Part shown: positions 27,228 to 36,934 of the stretch, piece after piece
Layout of the letters: each line of letters begins with the position of its first letter
How positions within the stretch are numbered: position 1 is the first letter of the stretch
Source of the DNA: RUG11198 sp036342255
Lineage (GTDB): Bacteria; Bacillota_I; Bacilli_A; RF39; UBA660
Assembly: GCA_036342255.1 (NCBI GenBank)
Contig: JAZAUS010000011.1
Span: 5,442-69,441, forward strand
Length of the DNA: 64,000 bases
Direction: 5' to 3'
Notes under the pieces: generated by a model
Seen by the model: the letters and a program-made list of their open reading frames with translations, nothing else
Database searches by the model: none
What the model was told of the DNA's origin: nothing
Made by a program: the position numbers and the translations under genes

Positions 27228-27923
27228 ATGAATAGTAAATCTAATAAGGATTCGGCTTTAAAATGTTTTGTATTCTTTTTAATTAGTCAACCACTTATAT
27301 ATTTAGTGCAAGATGTTATTAATCATAGTCAATTATTTATTACATATTATAGATATTGGTTTTTATGGACTATTTTTTGTGTACCAATGGGATTTATTGG
27401 CTATTATATTAAGAAGGATAAATGGTGGGGATTATTAATATTATCACCTATATTAATATTTTTAGGATTCCATTTTAGTAGATATTTATCTGAAACTATA
27501 TTTTCTTTCCCAAGACATTTATTAACGACTATATTTTGTTTAGTTACTTTAATTATTTATCCTTTATATTTATTTAATAATAAAAAGAATAAAGTTGTAT
27601 GATTAGGTATTAGTTTGTTAATTATTGTAGGTATGACTATATGGTCTATATTGAATCCTATTGTATATAGTACGGAAATATTGTCTGATGGAGATAAATA
27701 TCATTTTGATGATTCGTATAAAGTATATTTAGTAAATAAGAAGTATGGTAATTTAAATATTAAGTATGAGAATGCTATAGATGCTTGGATGGTTCATGCT
27801 GAATTTAAAAGGGCTGGTAAAACTAAGTTTATATTAGAATCTAAAGATGGTGAGAAAAAGACTTTTGATATTACAATTAGAAGGGATACTTATAAGATAA
27901 AAGAAATTAAGAGTAAAAAGTAG
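27228..27923 (+). pseudogene. membrane protein gene split by an in-frame TGA
   Basis: 27228-27602 encodes 124 residues with three to four membrane segments. It stops at TGA (27600-27602), and the same frame continues without a further stop as LGISLLIIVGMTIW and a 100-residue external domain to 27923. A membrane segment spans the stop, so both parts look like one original protein of about 231 residues in which TGG or another codon became TGA. The downstream part has only a weak AGG before TTG 27615. It may be a pseudogene, or be re-initiated or read through. Confidence 0.7.
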
Positions 27924-27934
27924 GAAGTGAAAAT

Positions 27935-28810
27935 ATGAATAAGTGTTTGTTAGAGATAAGGCATTTGAAGAAGTATTATGGTCATAGTAGAGGAGTTGAA
28001 GATGTATCTCTTAAGCTTAATAAAGGAGATATATATGGTTTTATAGGGCCTAATGGTGCTGGTAAGAGTACTACTATTAGGACGGTAATGGGTTTAATTA
28101 ATATAACAGATGGTGAGATATATTTTGATGGTAATAAGATGGTTCGTGATGATATAAATATAAAGAGGAGAATTGGTTATTTGCCTAGTGAAATTAATTT
28201 ATATGAAGATATGACTGTTAAAGAGATATTTGATTTTCATCAGTTGTTTTATGATAAAGATGTATCTAAGAGGAAAAGGCAATTAGTTAAATTGCTGAAG
28301 ATAGATGAAAGTAAGAAAATTGAAGATTTATCTTTGGGTAATTTAAAGAAAGTGGGTATTGTTTTGGCACTTATGCATGAGCCAGAATTATTAATATTAG
28401 ATGAACCTACTAGTGGGCTTGATCCTATAATGCAAAATACATTACATAATATTCTTGTAGATGAAAACAAAAAAGGGACTACAATATTATATTCTTCTCA
28501 TGTATTGAGTGAAGTATCTAATATATGTAATAAAATTGGATTTATTAAAGATGGAGTAATTATAAAGGAAGATTTGATTGAGAATATTAATAAGAATAAT
28601 TATACATATTTAACAATTGTATCTAAGAGTATTAATGAGATAAAGAAAGAGTTAAAATTAAAGGTTAAAGAAGAGAATGGTTATGAGATGAAGTTTTTGA
28701 GTGATATGGATATTAATACTCTAATTAAGAAATTATCTAAATATGATATTGATAAGCTGTTAATTGAGAATATTTCATTAGAAGATTTATTTGAGGAATA
28801 TTATAGGTAG
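27935..28810 (+). CDS. ABC transporter ATP-binding protein
   Basis: The 291-residue ATPase has Walker A GPNGAGKS, a diverged signature LSLGNLKK in place of LSGGQ, Walker B LLILDEPTSGLD and the switch SSHVLSE. The C-terminal 80 residues form the regulatory tail common in CcmA/YtrB-like exporters. It pairs with the ABC-2 permease 8 bases downstream. Probably an exporter or an ABC system for membrane stress; substrate unknown. Confidence 0.9.
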   Translation: MNKCLLEIRHLKKYYGHSRGVEDVSLKLNKGDIYGFIGPNGAGKSTTIRTVMGLINITDGEIYFDGNKMVRDDINIKRRIGYLPSEINLYEDMTVKEIFDFHQLFYDKDVSKRKRQLVKLLKIDESKKIEDLSLGNLKKVGIVLALMHEPELLILDEPTSGLDPIMQNTLHNILVDENKKGTTILYSSHVLSEVSNICNKIGFIKDGVIIKEDLIENINKNNYTYLTIVSKSINEIKKELKLKVKEENGYEMKFLSDMDINTLIKKLSKYDIDKLLIENISLEDLFEEYYR

Positions 28811-28818
28811 GTGATAGT

Positions 28819-29610
28819 ATGATAAGAAGAGAGTTTAAGATTTATTTTAAGAGTTTTTTAATATGGACTTGTATACTTATTGTTATGTTTTTAGTTGTGT
28901 TTTTAGTTTATCCCTATATTATTACAGATGAAACAGTAGAAAGCTTAGATGATATGATGAAAGTGTTTCCTCCTGATTTGTTAAAGAGTTTTAATATGGA
29001 TATCTCATCAATAAATACAGCATATGGTTGGTTAAAATCAGAAGGATTTATGTTTGTTTTATTAGTTATAGGTATTTATTCTTCTTTATTGGGAGGTAAT
29101 ATTTTATTAAAAGAAGAGAATGATAAGACAATAGAATATTTGGGAGTGTTACCTATTAAGAGAAATCAAATATTAACTAATAAAATAATTGTAGGAATAG
29201 TATATATAGTAAGTATAGTATTTGTAGTTGGTTTGTTTAATTATATAGCATTATTAATTAGTCAAGATTTTGATCATAAACAATATCTTTTACTTAGTAT
29301 TACACCTTTATTAGTTGGAATACCTTTATTTGCAATTAATTTATATATATCTACATTTTTACATAAGACTAAGAAGACAATAGGTATTGGGTTAGGATTA
29401 GTATTTATCTTTTATTTATTAAATGTATTGAGTGAATTATCTAGTAATGTGGAATTTTTGAAATATTTTAGTATTTATACTTTAGCTGATGTAAGGAATG
29501 TTATTTTAGATATATCTATTAATCCATTAAATGTATTGATAAGTATTATAGTTACATTAGTTTTTATAATAGGATCGTATATGAGATTTAATAAGAAAGA
29601 ATTATTATAA
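28819..29610 (+). CDS. ABC-2 type permease
   Basis: The 263-residue protein has six membrane segments and an external loop after segment 1 (DETVESLDDMMKVFPPDLLKSF). The GGNILLKEENDKTIEYLGVLPIKRNQILTNKI block between segments 2 and 3 is the cytosolic coupling region typical of ABC-2 permeases. It forms the membrane half of the transporter with the preceding ATPase. Confidence 0.85.
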   Translation: MIRREFKIYFKSFLIWTCILIVMFLVVFLVYPYIITDETVESLDDMMKVFPPDLLKSFNMDISSINTAYGWLKSEGFMFVLLVIGIYSSLLGGNILLKEENDKTIEYLGVLPIKRNQILTNKIIVGIVYIVSIVFVVGLFNYIALLISQDFDHKQYLLLSITPLLVGIPLFAINLYISTFLHKTKKTIGIGLGLVFIFYLLNVLSELSSNVEFLKYFSIYTLADVRNVILDISINPLNVLISIIVTLVFIIGSYMRFNKKELL

Positions 29611-29622
29611 TTAAAATTTAGT

Positions 29623-29659
29623 AAAGGATTAGGTAACTTTAAACACTTAATCTTTTTTT
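29623..29659 (+). terminator. intrinsic terminator
   Basis: AGGATTAGGT pairs with ACTTAATCTT (with G-U pairs) and runs into Ts. It ends the ABC operon. Confidence 0.75.
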
Positions 29660-29704
29660 ATGATATACTAAAAAAGAATAATAGAGGAAGGATTTTTTTA
29701 TGGT

Positions 29705-31861
29705 ATGTCAAAAGGGAAAAAAAAGAATAATGAAGAAGAAAATAGAGAATTAATAGAAATAACAGAAGATAATGTTAAAAGTTATGCAGATGAATTACAA
29801 TTTGAAACATTAGCTCATGAATGTATTGTAGAAGATTTAGCTACATCTTATAATATATCTAAAGAAGATGTTTTTGTTTTAATTCATGAGCTAAAGAAAA
29901 GAGGAAATAATGTTGTAACATTAAATACAACTGCTAATAAACAAATGGATCCATCATTACCAGAAGAAAATGTACAAGTAACACTAGTTAGAAATTTTGG
30001 TCATCAAAAATTAGTAGATGATATGAATTATACTATTGTAGATAATGATGAGCAAATAAAAATGATGTTAATATCAGATACTAGATTTGGTAGTATTTAT
30101 GAGCAAATATCACATCTAAACAATTTATTTATACAGGCTAAAAAATTAGGATGCAAGTATGTATTTTTAACTGGAGATGTAGTAGAGGGAATTTATACTG
30201 GTGTTAAAAGAATATATAATTCTACATTACATAAAAACGGTGTAATTGATCAAGCAGAATATGTAGCTCAAATGTTTCCAAGAGTAGAAGGAATAACTAC
30301 ATATTTTATTACAGGTGAACATGATTTATCATTTTTAAAAACAAAAGAAAAAATAGATATTGGAACAATAATAGATAAAAAAAGAGAAGATATGATATAT
30401 TTAGGTCCAAAAAGAAGAAAAATAACAATTACTAAAGATGATCCTAAAAGTGGCGAAATATCTATTTATTTACAACATTCACAAGGAACAGTTCCATATA
30501 CAGTTTCATATAAACCGCAACGAAAAATAGCATCTTTACGTAATGAGGATAAAACAGATTGTTTAATAACAAGTCATTATGGTGCATGTGATTGTTTTCT
30601 AAGAAGGGGAGTAAGATCTTTTCAAGTACCAACTATGGTTGCAACTACTGATGAAATGAAGGATGCTAATACACCAGTATATAACACAGTTGGAGGATGG
30701 ATAGTAACGCTTAATAGAGATAATAAAGGTAGATTAATAAATACCTCTCAATTATGGATACCTTATTATAATACAATAGAAGATGATTATAGAACTGCTA
30801 AAGCTTTATATTTAAATGGTAACAAACAAAAATTCATTCAAATACCTCATATAAAAGATGCAAAAGATAAAATCTATTCTAGTATAAAGAATGGTGAAGA
30901 ATTATCAAAAGTTTTAGAGAGATTAGATATGAGTGAACTTAAGTTTGGTGGTTTTATAGAAGAATTAATTGCTAAGGGATATGATATTAAAACTATAGAA
31001 AAAGATGGAAAAATTATTATATATAAAAGAAGAAAAACAACGCCTAAAAATAAAATGAAACCTGAAATGGATGAGTTAACTAAAATTAGTGAAACTTGGA
31101 TAAGTGATACTCATTTATGCAATGAGGTACAGCAAAAACATATGATAAATAAAATATATGAGGAAACAGCTAAAAGAGGAATACCAGTTGTAAGACATTT
31201 TGGAGATATAAGTGATGGTGATTTTGTAAATAGATCTGATCATAGATATGAACTATTTAGATTAGGATTTAAAAGACAGTTAGATTATATAGTAAAAAAT
31301 TGGCCTAAAGTAGAAGGCATAACTACTTATATAATAGATGGTAACCATGACTTAACACATAAAAAAAATGATGGAGCAATAATGGGAGAAGCAATTGCAG
31401 ATAAAAGAGATGATATAATATGGTTAGGTTCAGAACGAGCTATGTCACATCCAATAGATGAAAATGGTAAAAAAATAAATATTGATATAGAGATGCTTCA
31501 TCCAGGAGGTGGATGTGCTTCATCACTTTCATATAGAAGTCAAAAATATATAGATAAAATGGAACCAGGATCCAAACCTAATCTTCTAGGAATAGGCCAT
31601 TTTCATCAAAGTCATTTCTTATTTTACCGTAATGTTATGGCTTTTCTAATTCCGTGTTTAACTGCAAAAACAGATTTTGCAATAAGACAAGGACTGGAAA
31701 ATACCATGGGTGCATATTTTATTGATATGTATGTAAATAAGAAAGGTGACATAGAAATGATTGAATTTGAAGAAAAGAGGTTTACCCAAAAAGATGTTAA
31801 AGTAAATGATTGGGAAAAAACAAAAACATTAGTATTAAGAAGAACCAAAAAGTATAGTTAA
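29705..31861 (+). CDS. tandem metallophosphoesterase-domain protein
   Basis: The 718-residue protein starts with a charged helical region containing a small winged-helix-like segment (residues 35-75). It carries two phosphoesterase-like halves. The first has ISDTRFG, TGDVVEG and TGEHDLS in place of GDxH, GDxxD and GNHD, so its metal site looks degraded (Arg for His, Glu for Asn). The second (from about 450) has WISDTHL, FGDISDG, DGNHDLT and GHFHQ and looks intact. An upstream ATG (29700) in another frame is closer to AGGAAGG, so the exact start is uncertain. Confidence 0.8.
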   Translation: MSKGKKKNNEEENRELIEITEDNVKSYADELQFETLAHECIVEDLATSYNISKEDVFVLIHELKKRGNNVVTLNTTANKQMDPSLPEENVQVTLVRNFGHQKLVDDMNYTIVDNDEQIKMMLISDTRFGSIYEQISHLNNLFIQAKKLGCKYVFLTGDVVEGIYTGVKRIYNSTLHKNGVIDQAEYVAQMFPRVEGITTYFITGEHDLSFLKTKEKIDIGTIIDKKREDMIYLGPKRRKITITKDDPKSGEISIYLQHSQGTVPYTVSYKPQRKIASLRNEDKTDCLITSHYGACDCFLRRGVRSFQVPTMVATTDEMKDANTPVYNTVGGWIVTLNRDNKGRLINTSQLWIPYYNTIEDDYRTAKALYLNGNKQKFIQIPHIKDAKDKIYSSIKNGEELSKVLERLDMSELKFGGFIEELIAKGYDIKTIEKDGKIIIYKRRKTTPKNKMKPEMDELTKISETWISDTHLCNEVQQKHMINKIYEETAKRGIPVVRHFGDISDGDFVNRSDHRYELFRLGFKRQLDYIVKNWPKVEGITTYIIDGNHDLTHKKNDGAIMGEAIADKRDDIIWLGSERAMSHPIDENGKKINIDIEMLHPGGGCASSLSYRSQKYIDKMEPGSKPNLLGIGHFHQSHFLFYRNVMAFLIPCLTAKTDFAIRQGLENTMGAYFIDMYVNKKGDIEMIEFEEKRFTQKDVKVNDWEKTKTLVLRRTKKYS

Positions 31862-31891
31862 TAATAGCAAGTAATTTCTTGCTATTATTTT
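31861..31891 (+). terminator. intrinsic terminator
   Basis: ATAATAGCAAG pairs with CTTGCTATTAT around TAATTT and is followed by Ts. Confidence 0.8.
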
Positions 31892-31930
31892 ACATATATG
31901 ATATTTTCTAAAAAAAGAAAGGATATTAAA

Positions 31931-32356
31931 ATGAATAAAGGAATATTTATAAGCATCAAACCACAATATATCAAATTAATAATAACAGGAGAAAAAAACT
32001 ATGAATTCAGAAAATATATACCAAAAGAAAAAATTAATAAATTATATGTCTATGAAACAACGCCTACAAAAAGTTTAAAATATATTATGACAATAGATAA
32101 AATAATAGAATACCCAAATAAAATTAAGGAACCTGGTTATGGTAATGAAGATTTTAATAATGGATTAAAAAAATCAAAATATGCCTACCACATATCTAAA
32201 GTAGAAGAATTAGATAAATCTATTGAACTATCCGAATTAAAATCTATTTATTCTTTTACACCTCCTCAAAGTTATGCATATGATACAAAATATAATAGTC
32301 TTTTAAATTATATAGATAATGTTCCGAAAAAAATAATCCTAAATAATAATAATTAA
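31931..32356 (+). CDS. ASCH/PUA-like domain protein
   Basis: ATG 31931 follows AAAGGA; the frame is open further upstream into the terminator region. The 141-residue product has IFISIKPQYIKLIITGEKNYEFRKYIPKE, the ASCH-type beginning (K-x-x-I-x-x-G-x-K-x-x-E-x-R), then an alpha/beta body. ASCH and related PUA-like domains bind RNA or modified bases. Its coding strand is C- and A-rich, unlike guaA after it. Confidence 0.7.
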   Translation: MNKGIFISIKPQYIKLIITGEKNYEFRKYIPKEKINKLYVYETTPTKSLKYIMTIDKIIEYPNKIKEPGYGNEDFNNGLKKSKYAYHISKVEELDKSIELSELKSIYSFTPPQSYAYDTKYNSLLNYIDNVPKKIILNNNN

Positions 32357-32416
32357 TCTTGATTAATACTATAAATTATGTTATATATTTATAATATATT
32401 TAATTAGGAGGATACT

Positions 32417-33943
32417 ATGGAAAAGATTTTAATATTAGATTTTGGGGGACAATATAATCAATTAATTGCAAGAAGAGTAAGAGATCATCATGTATATGCT
32501 GAAATATTACCTTATACTACTGATATAGAGGAAATAAAGAAAAATAATTACAAAGGAATTATTTTTACAGGAGGACCTAATTCTGTTTTTGATATGAAAT
32601 CGCCACATTATAGTAAGGATATTTTAAAAATTGGAGTTCCTATATTAGGTATATGTTATGGATGTCAGCTAATTTGTTGGATGGAGGATGGTATAGTTAG
32701 TACTGCTCCTATTTCAGAATATGGCAAAAAGACAATTACTATTAAGAAATCTAAATTATTTAAAGATTTACCTAAGAAATCTATTGTATGGATGAGTCAT
32801 ACGGATTATATAAAGGAACAACCTAAGAATTATAAAATTATTGCTAAGACGGACGATTGTCCATGTGCTGCTATAGAAGATGAGAAAAATAATATATATG
32901 CTGTTCAGTTTCATCCAGAAGTTACACATTCAGAATATGGCAATAAGATATTATATAATTTTTTATTTGAGATATGTCATTGTCAAGGTGATTGGGTTAT
33001 GGATAGCTTTATAGAAGATACCATAGCATCTTTAAGAAAAGAAATTGGAGATAAAAAAGTAATATTAGGACTATCAGGTGGTGTAGATTCATCTGTTGCT
33101 GCTGCTTTAATATCTAAAGCAGTGGGTAAACAATTAACTTGTGTTTTTGTAGATCATGGACTTATGAGAAAAAATGAAGGTGATGAAGTAGAGAATACTT
33201 TTAAATCATTATTTGAAATGAATTTTGTTAGAGTAAATTGTAAAAGGACTTATCTTACAAAACTTAAGGGTATTATTGATCCAGAAGAAAAAAGAAGAGT
33301 TATTGGTACAGAGTTTTATAAAGTATTTTGGAAGGAAATTAGAAAACAAAAAGAAAAGGGTTTTTTTGCTCAAGGTACGATATATCCTGATTGTATAGAA
33401 TCTGGTAAAGGGAATGCTGCTGTAATTAAAACTCATCATAATAAAGTAAATATTCCTGATGATATTGAATTTTTAGGAATTATTGAACCTTTAAAAGAAT
33501 TATTTAAAGATGAAGTAAGAGAAGTAGGAGAAAAATTGGGAATACCTAAAGAATTGGTATGGCGTCAGCCATTTCCTGGTCCTGGTTTAGGTATTAGAAT
33601 AATTGGTGAGGTAACAAGTGAGAAGATAAAATTATTACAAGATGCTGATGCCATACTTAGGGAAGAGATGCATAATAATGGTTATGAAAAAAATCTATCA
33701 CAATTCTTTTGTGTTTTACCTGATGTTAAAACAGTTGGTGTTATGGGAGATCATCGAACATATGACAATTTGATTATTATAAGGGCTGTTACAACAGATG
33801 ATTTTATGACGGCTGATTGGGCTAAGATTCCATATGATATATTACAAAATATCTCTAATAGAATAACTAATGAATGTAAAGGAATAAATAGAGTAGTATA
33901 TGATATAACATCAAAACCACCAGCTACAGTAGAATATGAATAA
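32417..33943 (+). CDS. guaA: GMP synthase (glutamine-hydrolysing)
   Basis: The 508-residue protein has the full two-domain enzyme. The class I amidotransferase part has GICYGCQL (the catalytic Cys) and QFHPEV with the His-Glu of the triad. The ATP-pyrophosphatase part has LSGGVDSS, and the C-terminal dimerisation domain ends KPPATVEYE. It converts XMP to GMP using glutamine and ATP. AGGAGG precedes the ATG. The unusual GCQL in place of GMQ after the catalytic Cys is a small variation. No purine riboswitch is evident in the 60-base leader. Confidence 0.97.
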   Translation: MEKILILDFGGQYNQLIARRVRDHHVYAEILPYTTDIEEIKKNNYKGIIFTGGPNSVFDMKSPHYSKDILKIGVPILGICYGCQLICWMEDGIVSTAPISEYGKKTITIKKSKLFKDLPKKSIVWMSHTDYIKEQPKNYKIIAKTDDCPCAAIEDEKNNIYAVQFHPEVTHSEYGNKILYNFLFEICHCQGDWVMDSFIEDTIASLRKEIGDKKVILGLSGGVDSSVAAALISKAVGKQLTCVFVDHGLMRKNEGDEVENTFKSLFEMNFVRVNCKRTYLTKLKGIIDPEEKRRVIGTEFYKVFWKEIRKQKEKGFFAQGTIYPDCIESGKGNAAVIKTHHNKVNIPDDIEFLGIIEPLKELFKDEVREVGEKLGIPKELVWRQPFPGPGLGIRIIGEVTSEKIKLLQDADAILREEMHNNGYEKNLSQFFCVLPDVKTVGVMGDHRTYDNLIIIRAVTTDDFMTADWAKIPYDILQNISNRITNECKGINRVVYDITSKPPATVEYE

Positions 33944-33950
33944 AATAAAT

Positions 33951-33981
33951 AAAAAAGACTAGACAAATATAGTCTTTTTTA
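33951..33981 (+). terminator. intrinsic terminator
   Basis: AAAAAAGACTA(G) pairs with TAGTCTTTTTT around ACAAATA. A member of the GACTAG family, closing guaA. Confidence 0.85.
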
Positions 33982-34011
33982 TTTATAATTGATATAGGGT
34001 GGTGATAAAAT

Positions 34012-35457
34012 ATGTATGATTTGATAGTAGTAGGAATGGGACCTAGTGCTGTATTTTTAGCATATGAATTAATTAAACTTAATAATTATAAGAATATATT
34101 ATTAATAGATCAGGGGAAACCAGTTGAAAAAAGAAATTGTCCAATGGAGAAAGTAGGACATTGTGTTAGTTGTAAGCCATATTGTAATATTACTTGTGGT
34201 TTTAGTGGTGCTGGAGCTTTTTCTGATGGTAAACTAAATTCATATCATTTATCTAGTAGAGATAAAGATGGTAATTTGTATTTAGGTGGTAATGATGGTG
34301 GATATTTTAAAAAATATATGACAGAAAAAGAAATAAGTGATTTGTTAACTTATACTGATAATGTGTATTTGGAGTTTGGGGCTGATAAAAAATTAAATGG
34401 TGTTGAACATATGGATGAAATAAAGAAATTGCAAGAAAAAGCTTATAAGAATAATTTAAATTTAGTTTCTTATCCTGTAAGACATTTAGGTACAGAAAAA
34501 GCTCATATATTATATGGTAAGTTAGAAGATTATTTGGAGAAAAATAATATAAATATGTTATTTGAGACTGAGGTTAAAGATTTAATAATTGAGAATGGGG
34601 CTGTTAAAGGAGTTAAAATTCATAAAATTAAAGATAATATTGATGAAGAGATTATGTCTTCTAAGGTAGTGTTGGCAGTAGGAAGAAAAGGTGCTTCATG
34701 GTTGAGTGATATATGTATGAAACATGGTATAAAAACTAAGATAGGTACAGTGGATATTGGTATTCGTTATGAACTTCCTGATGAAGTTATGAAAGAAATA
34801 AATGAATATATGTATGAGGGTAAGTTTATTGGTAGACCATATCCATATGGGGATAAAGTTAGAACTTTTTGTCAAAATCCTAGTGGTTTTGTTAGTGCTG
34901 AAGTATATGATAATAATATAACTTTAGTAAATGGACATTCATACAAAGATAAAAAAAGTGCGAATACTAATTTGGCAATACTTGTGTCTCATCATTTTAC
35001 ATATCCTTTTGATAAGCCAATTGAATATGGTGAAAATGTTGCTCAAAACCTTAATAGATTAGGTGGAAATGCTATAATGGTTCAAAGATTAGGAGATATT
35101 TATAGAGGAAGAAGAACTTGGCCTGAGGACTTAGAGAAGAATAGCGTGAAGCCAACATTGAAAGGGGCTGTAGCTGGAGATTTAACTTATGGATTAGGTT
35201 ATAGAACGATGACAGATATTTTACAATTTATAAAAGATATAGATAAAGTAGTAGAGGGTTTTGCACATCCAGATAACTTGTTGTATGGGCCAGAGATAAA
35301 ATTTTATAGTAATGAAGTAGTATTAGATAAAGATTTTATGACTAATATAGATGGACTTTATTCTATAGGTGATGGTGGAGGGCTTACAACAGGTCTTATG
35401 ATGGCTTCATGTGCTGGTGTTAAAATGGCTAGAACTTTAACAAAAAAGAAAAAATAA
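34012..35457 (+). CDS. FAD-dependent dehydrogenase (uncharacterised NAD(FAD)-utilising family)
   Basis: The 481-residue flavoprotein has the N-terminal dinucleotide-binding motif VGMGPSAVFLAYEL, an acidic strand end (LLIDQGK), a Cys-rich segment (CPMEKVGHCVSCKPYCNITCGFSGAGAFSDGK) and a late FAD-binding GLYSIGDGGGLTTGLMMASCAG. This is the widespread bacterial family labelled FAD-dependent dehydrogenase. The substrate is unknown. The Cys cluster could bind a metal or carry a redox disulfide. Confidence 0.85.
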   Translation: MYDLIVVGMGPSAVFLAYELIKLNNYKNILLIDQGKPVEKRNCPMEKVGHCVSCKPYCNITCGFSGAGAFSDGKLNSYHLSSRDKDGNLYLGGNDGGYFKKYMTEKEISDLLTYTDNVYLEFGADKKLNGVEHMDEIKKLQEKAYKNNLNLVSYPVRHLGTEKAHILYGKLEDYLEKNNINMLFETEVKDLIIENGAVKGVKIHKIKDNIDEEIMSSKVVLAVGRKGASWLSDICMKHGIKTKIGTVDIGIRYELPDEVMKEINEYMYEGKFIGRPYPYGDKVRTFCQNPSGFVSAEVYDNNITLVNGHSYKDKKSANTNLAILVSHHFTYPFDKPIEYGENVAQNLNRLGGNAIMVQRLGDIYRGRRTWPEDLEKNSVKPTLKGAVAGDLTYGLGYRTMTDILQFIKDIDKVVEGFAHPDNLLYGPEIKFYSNEVVLDKDFMTNIDGLYSIGDGGGLTTGLMMASCAGVKMARTLTKKKK

Positions 35458-35506
35458 TTTATATTAATAATAACGTGTGATATAATAGTATAGAGGAGGA
35501 TATGAT

Positions 35507-35881
35507 ATGGAAGAATTAACTATTAAAAATATTGAAGAAACTCCATTATCACAAGGCAAAACATTAACCGAATTAAAAGAGGAAATGGAAAATGATAAAG
35601 AATCTTTAGAAGCAGCTAGAAAAAAAGAAATTATAGGTTATGGTGTGGCAGGTTTAACATTTTTAGCTGGTACTGTTGCGGCATTTTTAACACAGAATGT
35701 TGATGTAGGTTTATGGAGTTTTTATTCAGGAGCTGGTGTAGGTATATTATCATCATTTTATGGAAAATATGATGTTGGTTTAAAAGCATGGAAGTCTAAT
35801 AAGAGTTATGATAAATATTATGAAGCTTTGAAAGAAGAGATGGTAAATGGCGAAGAAGAAGTAAAGGGGAGAAATAGATGA
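35507..35881 (+). CDS. hypothetical protein with two membrane segments
   Basis: The 124-residue protein has a charged N-terminal coiled region (KTLTELKEEMENDKESLEAARKK) and a hydrophobic hairpin (GVAGLTFLAGTVAAFL and SFYSGAGVGILSSFYG) followed by a charged tail. AGGAGG precedes the start. It overlaps the next gene by four bases. Function unknown. Confidence 0.65.
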   Translation: MEELTIKNIEETPLSQGKTLTELKEEMENDKESLEAARKKEIIGYGVAGLTFLAGTVAAFLTQNVDVGLWSFYSGAGVGILSSFYGKYDVGLKAWKSNKSYDKYYEALKEEMVNGEEEVKGRNR

Positions 35882-36105
35882 TAAAAAGAGGTCAAGCTAT
35901 TACGCTTAGTAATGATATAAGGTATTTAGTATTGAGTAAAGTTAAATATCAAGATAATTATTATTTATATTTAATATCTATGGAGAAAGAACCTAAGGCT
36001 GTAATATGTGAAGAAAAAGATAATAAAGTAGTTATTGTTAAAGATGATGAAATATTAAAGAATGTTATATTATTATTTGATAAGGATATTAAAGAGATTC
36101 TTTAA
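35878..36105 (+). CDS. small hypothetical beta-rich protein
   Basis: The 75-residue protein (IKRGQAITLSNDIRYLVLSKV, YYLYLISMEKEPKAV) looks like a small beta barrel, of the kind of short proteins with a regulatory or SH3-like fold. It is coupled to the previous gene by ATGA. Its stop lies inside a perfect inverted repeat (36082-36112). Family not recognised. Confidence 0.65.
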   Translation: MIKRGQAITLSNDIRYLVLSKVKYQDNYYLYLISMEKEPKAVICEEKDNKVVIVKDDEILKNVILLFDKDIKEIL

Positions 36106-36112
36106 TATCCTT
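36082..36112 (+). repeat. perfect 14-bp inverted repeat across a stop codon
   Basis: AAGGATATTAAAGA, loop GAT, then its exact complement. The TAA stop of the preceding gene (36103-36105) lies in the 3' arm. There is no U tract, and the next ribosome site begins 7 bases later, so this is more likely an mRNA-processing or stabilising hairpin than a terminator. Confidence 0.8.
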
Positions 36113-36131
36113 ATAATTGGAGAGATTATAT

Positions 36132-36929
36132 ATGGATTCAATTAGAATAGTGGTAGAAGCAATAGCTAGTTTCTTTTTCATTTTAAATATTTATTTATTA
36201 TTTGCAGATAGACAATTTAAATTAATAAATGTAGTATTAAAATATACAAAAATTTATACTATTATTAGTTTTATTTTTTCATTAATTGGCTTAATAATTG
36301 GTATAAATGTTTATAGTGAATTAGATCTTTTGATGTCTTTGGTATGTTTTTTTAGTTTTATACCTTTAATTGTTTCTATTATAGGTATAATTAGGCATAA
36401 AGAAGTAAAAAATTTAGATATAATATATAATAGTAATAATTTTAGAGAGTTGACTAAAGATGAGAAAATGAAATATAAAAAATTACTTGTACTTGATGAT
36501 AATAAAATGATGAAGATTAATGGTAATGAAAGATTATTGGTATGTGAATGTTCATTAAATAAAGTTGATGATGGTGATATATTAAAAATAGATAAAAGAT
36601 ATGATAAAGAAGAATATTATTTTTGTAATTCTTATATAAAAAATAAAGAACAATCAAATGATTATATAAGATTTATAATTAATTTATATGTTATGATTGT
36701 TGCTACATATGGAACTATTATTCTATCTAATAATTATTTATTAGGTCAATTAACAGCAGGTAGTGAGAGTATTTTTATTGGGAGTCCTATAATATATGGA
36801 ATGCTTAGTTTAATATTAGGTAGTGATGATAAGAATAAGTTAAAGGGTTTTTCGCTATTTATTTATTATCTAATATATATAATTAAGGTTATGGTTTTAA
36901 TAGAACTTTTGCTTATATGGTTTATATAA
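36132..36929 (+). CDS. multi-pass membrane protein, unknown
   Basis: ATG 36132 is chosen for GGAG at 36119-36122; the TTG at 36117 overlaps that site. The 265-residue product has three N-terminal and three C-terminal hydrophobic segments flanking a soluble stretch of about 100 residues (ELTKDEKMKYKKLLVL, NGNERLLVCECSLNKVDDGD). No family is recognised. It is probably in an operon with the two preceding genes. Confidence 0.65.
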   Translation: MDSIRIVVEAIASFFFILNIYLLFADRQFKLINVVLKYTKIYTIISFIFSLIGLIIGINVYSELDLLMSLVCFFSFIPLIVSIIGIIRHKEVKNLDIIYNSNNFRELTKDEKMKYKKLLVLDDNKMMKINGNERLLVCECSLNKVDDGDILKIDKRYDKEEYYFCNSYIKNKEQSNDYIRFIINLYVMIVATYGTIILSNNYLLGQLTAGSESIFIGSPIIYGMLSLILGSDDKNKLKGFSLFIYYLIYIIKVMVLIELLLIWFI

Positions 36930-36934
36930 GTATT

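Noticed and set aside
27228..27923. Evidence that TGA encodes tryptophan in this organism
   Set aside because: Many genes end in TGA with coupled ATGA overlaps, and conserved genes such as guaA, dnaG and rpoD have no in-frame TGA. A single split gene is better explained by mutation.
32357..32416. A purine riboswitch before guaA
   Set aside because: The leader is only about 60 bases, AT-rich, and lacks the conserved purine-aptamer loops or a terminator.
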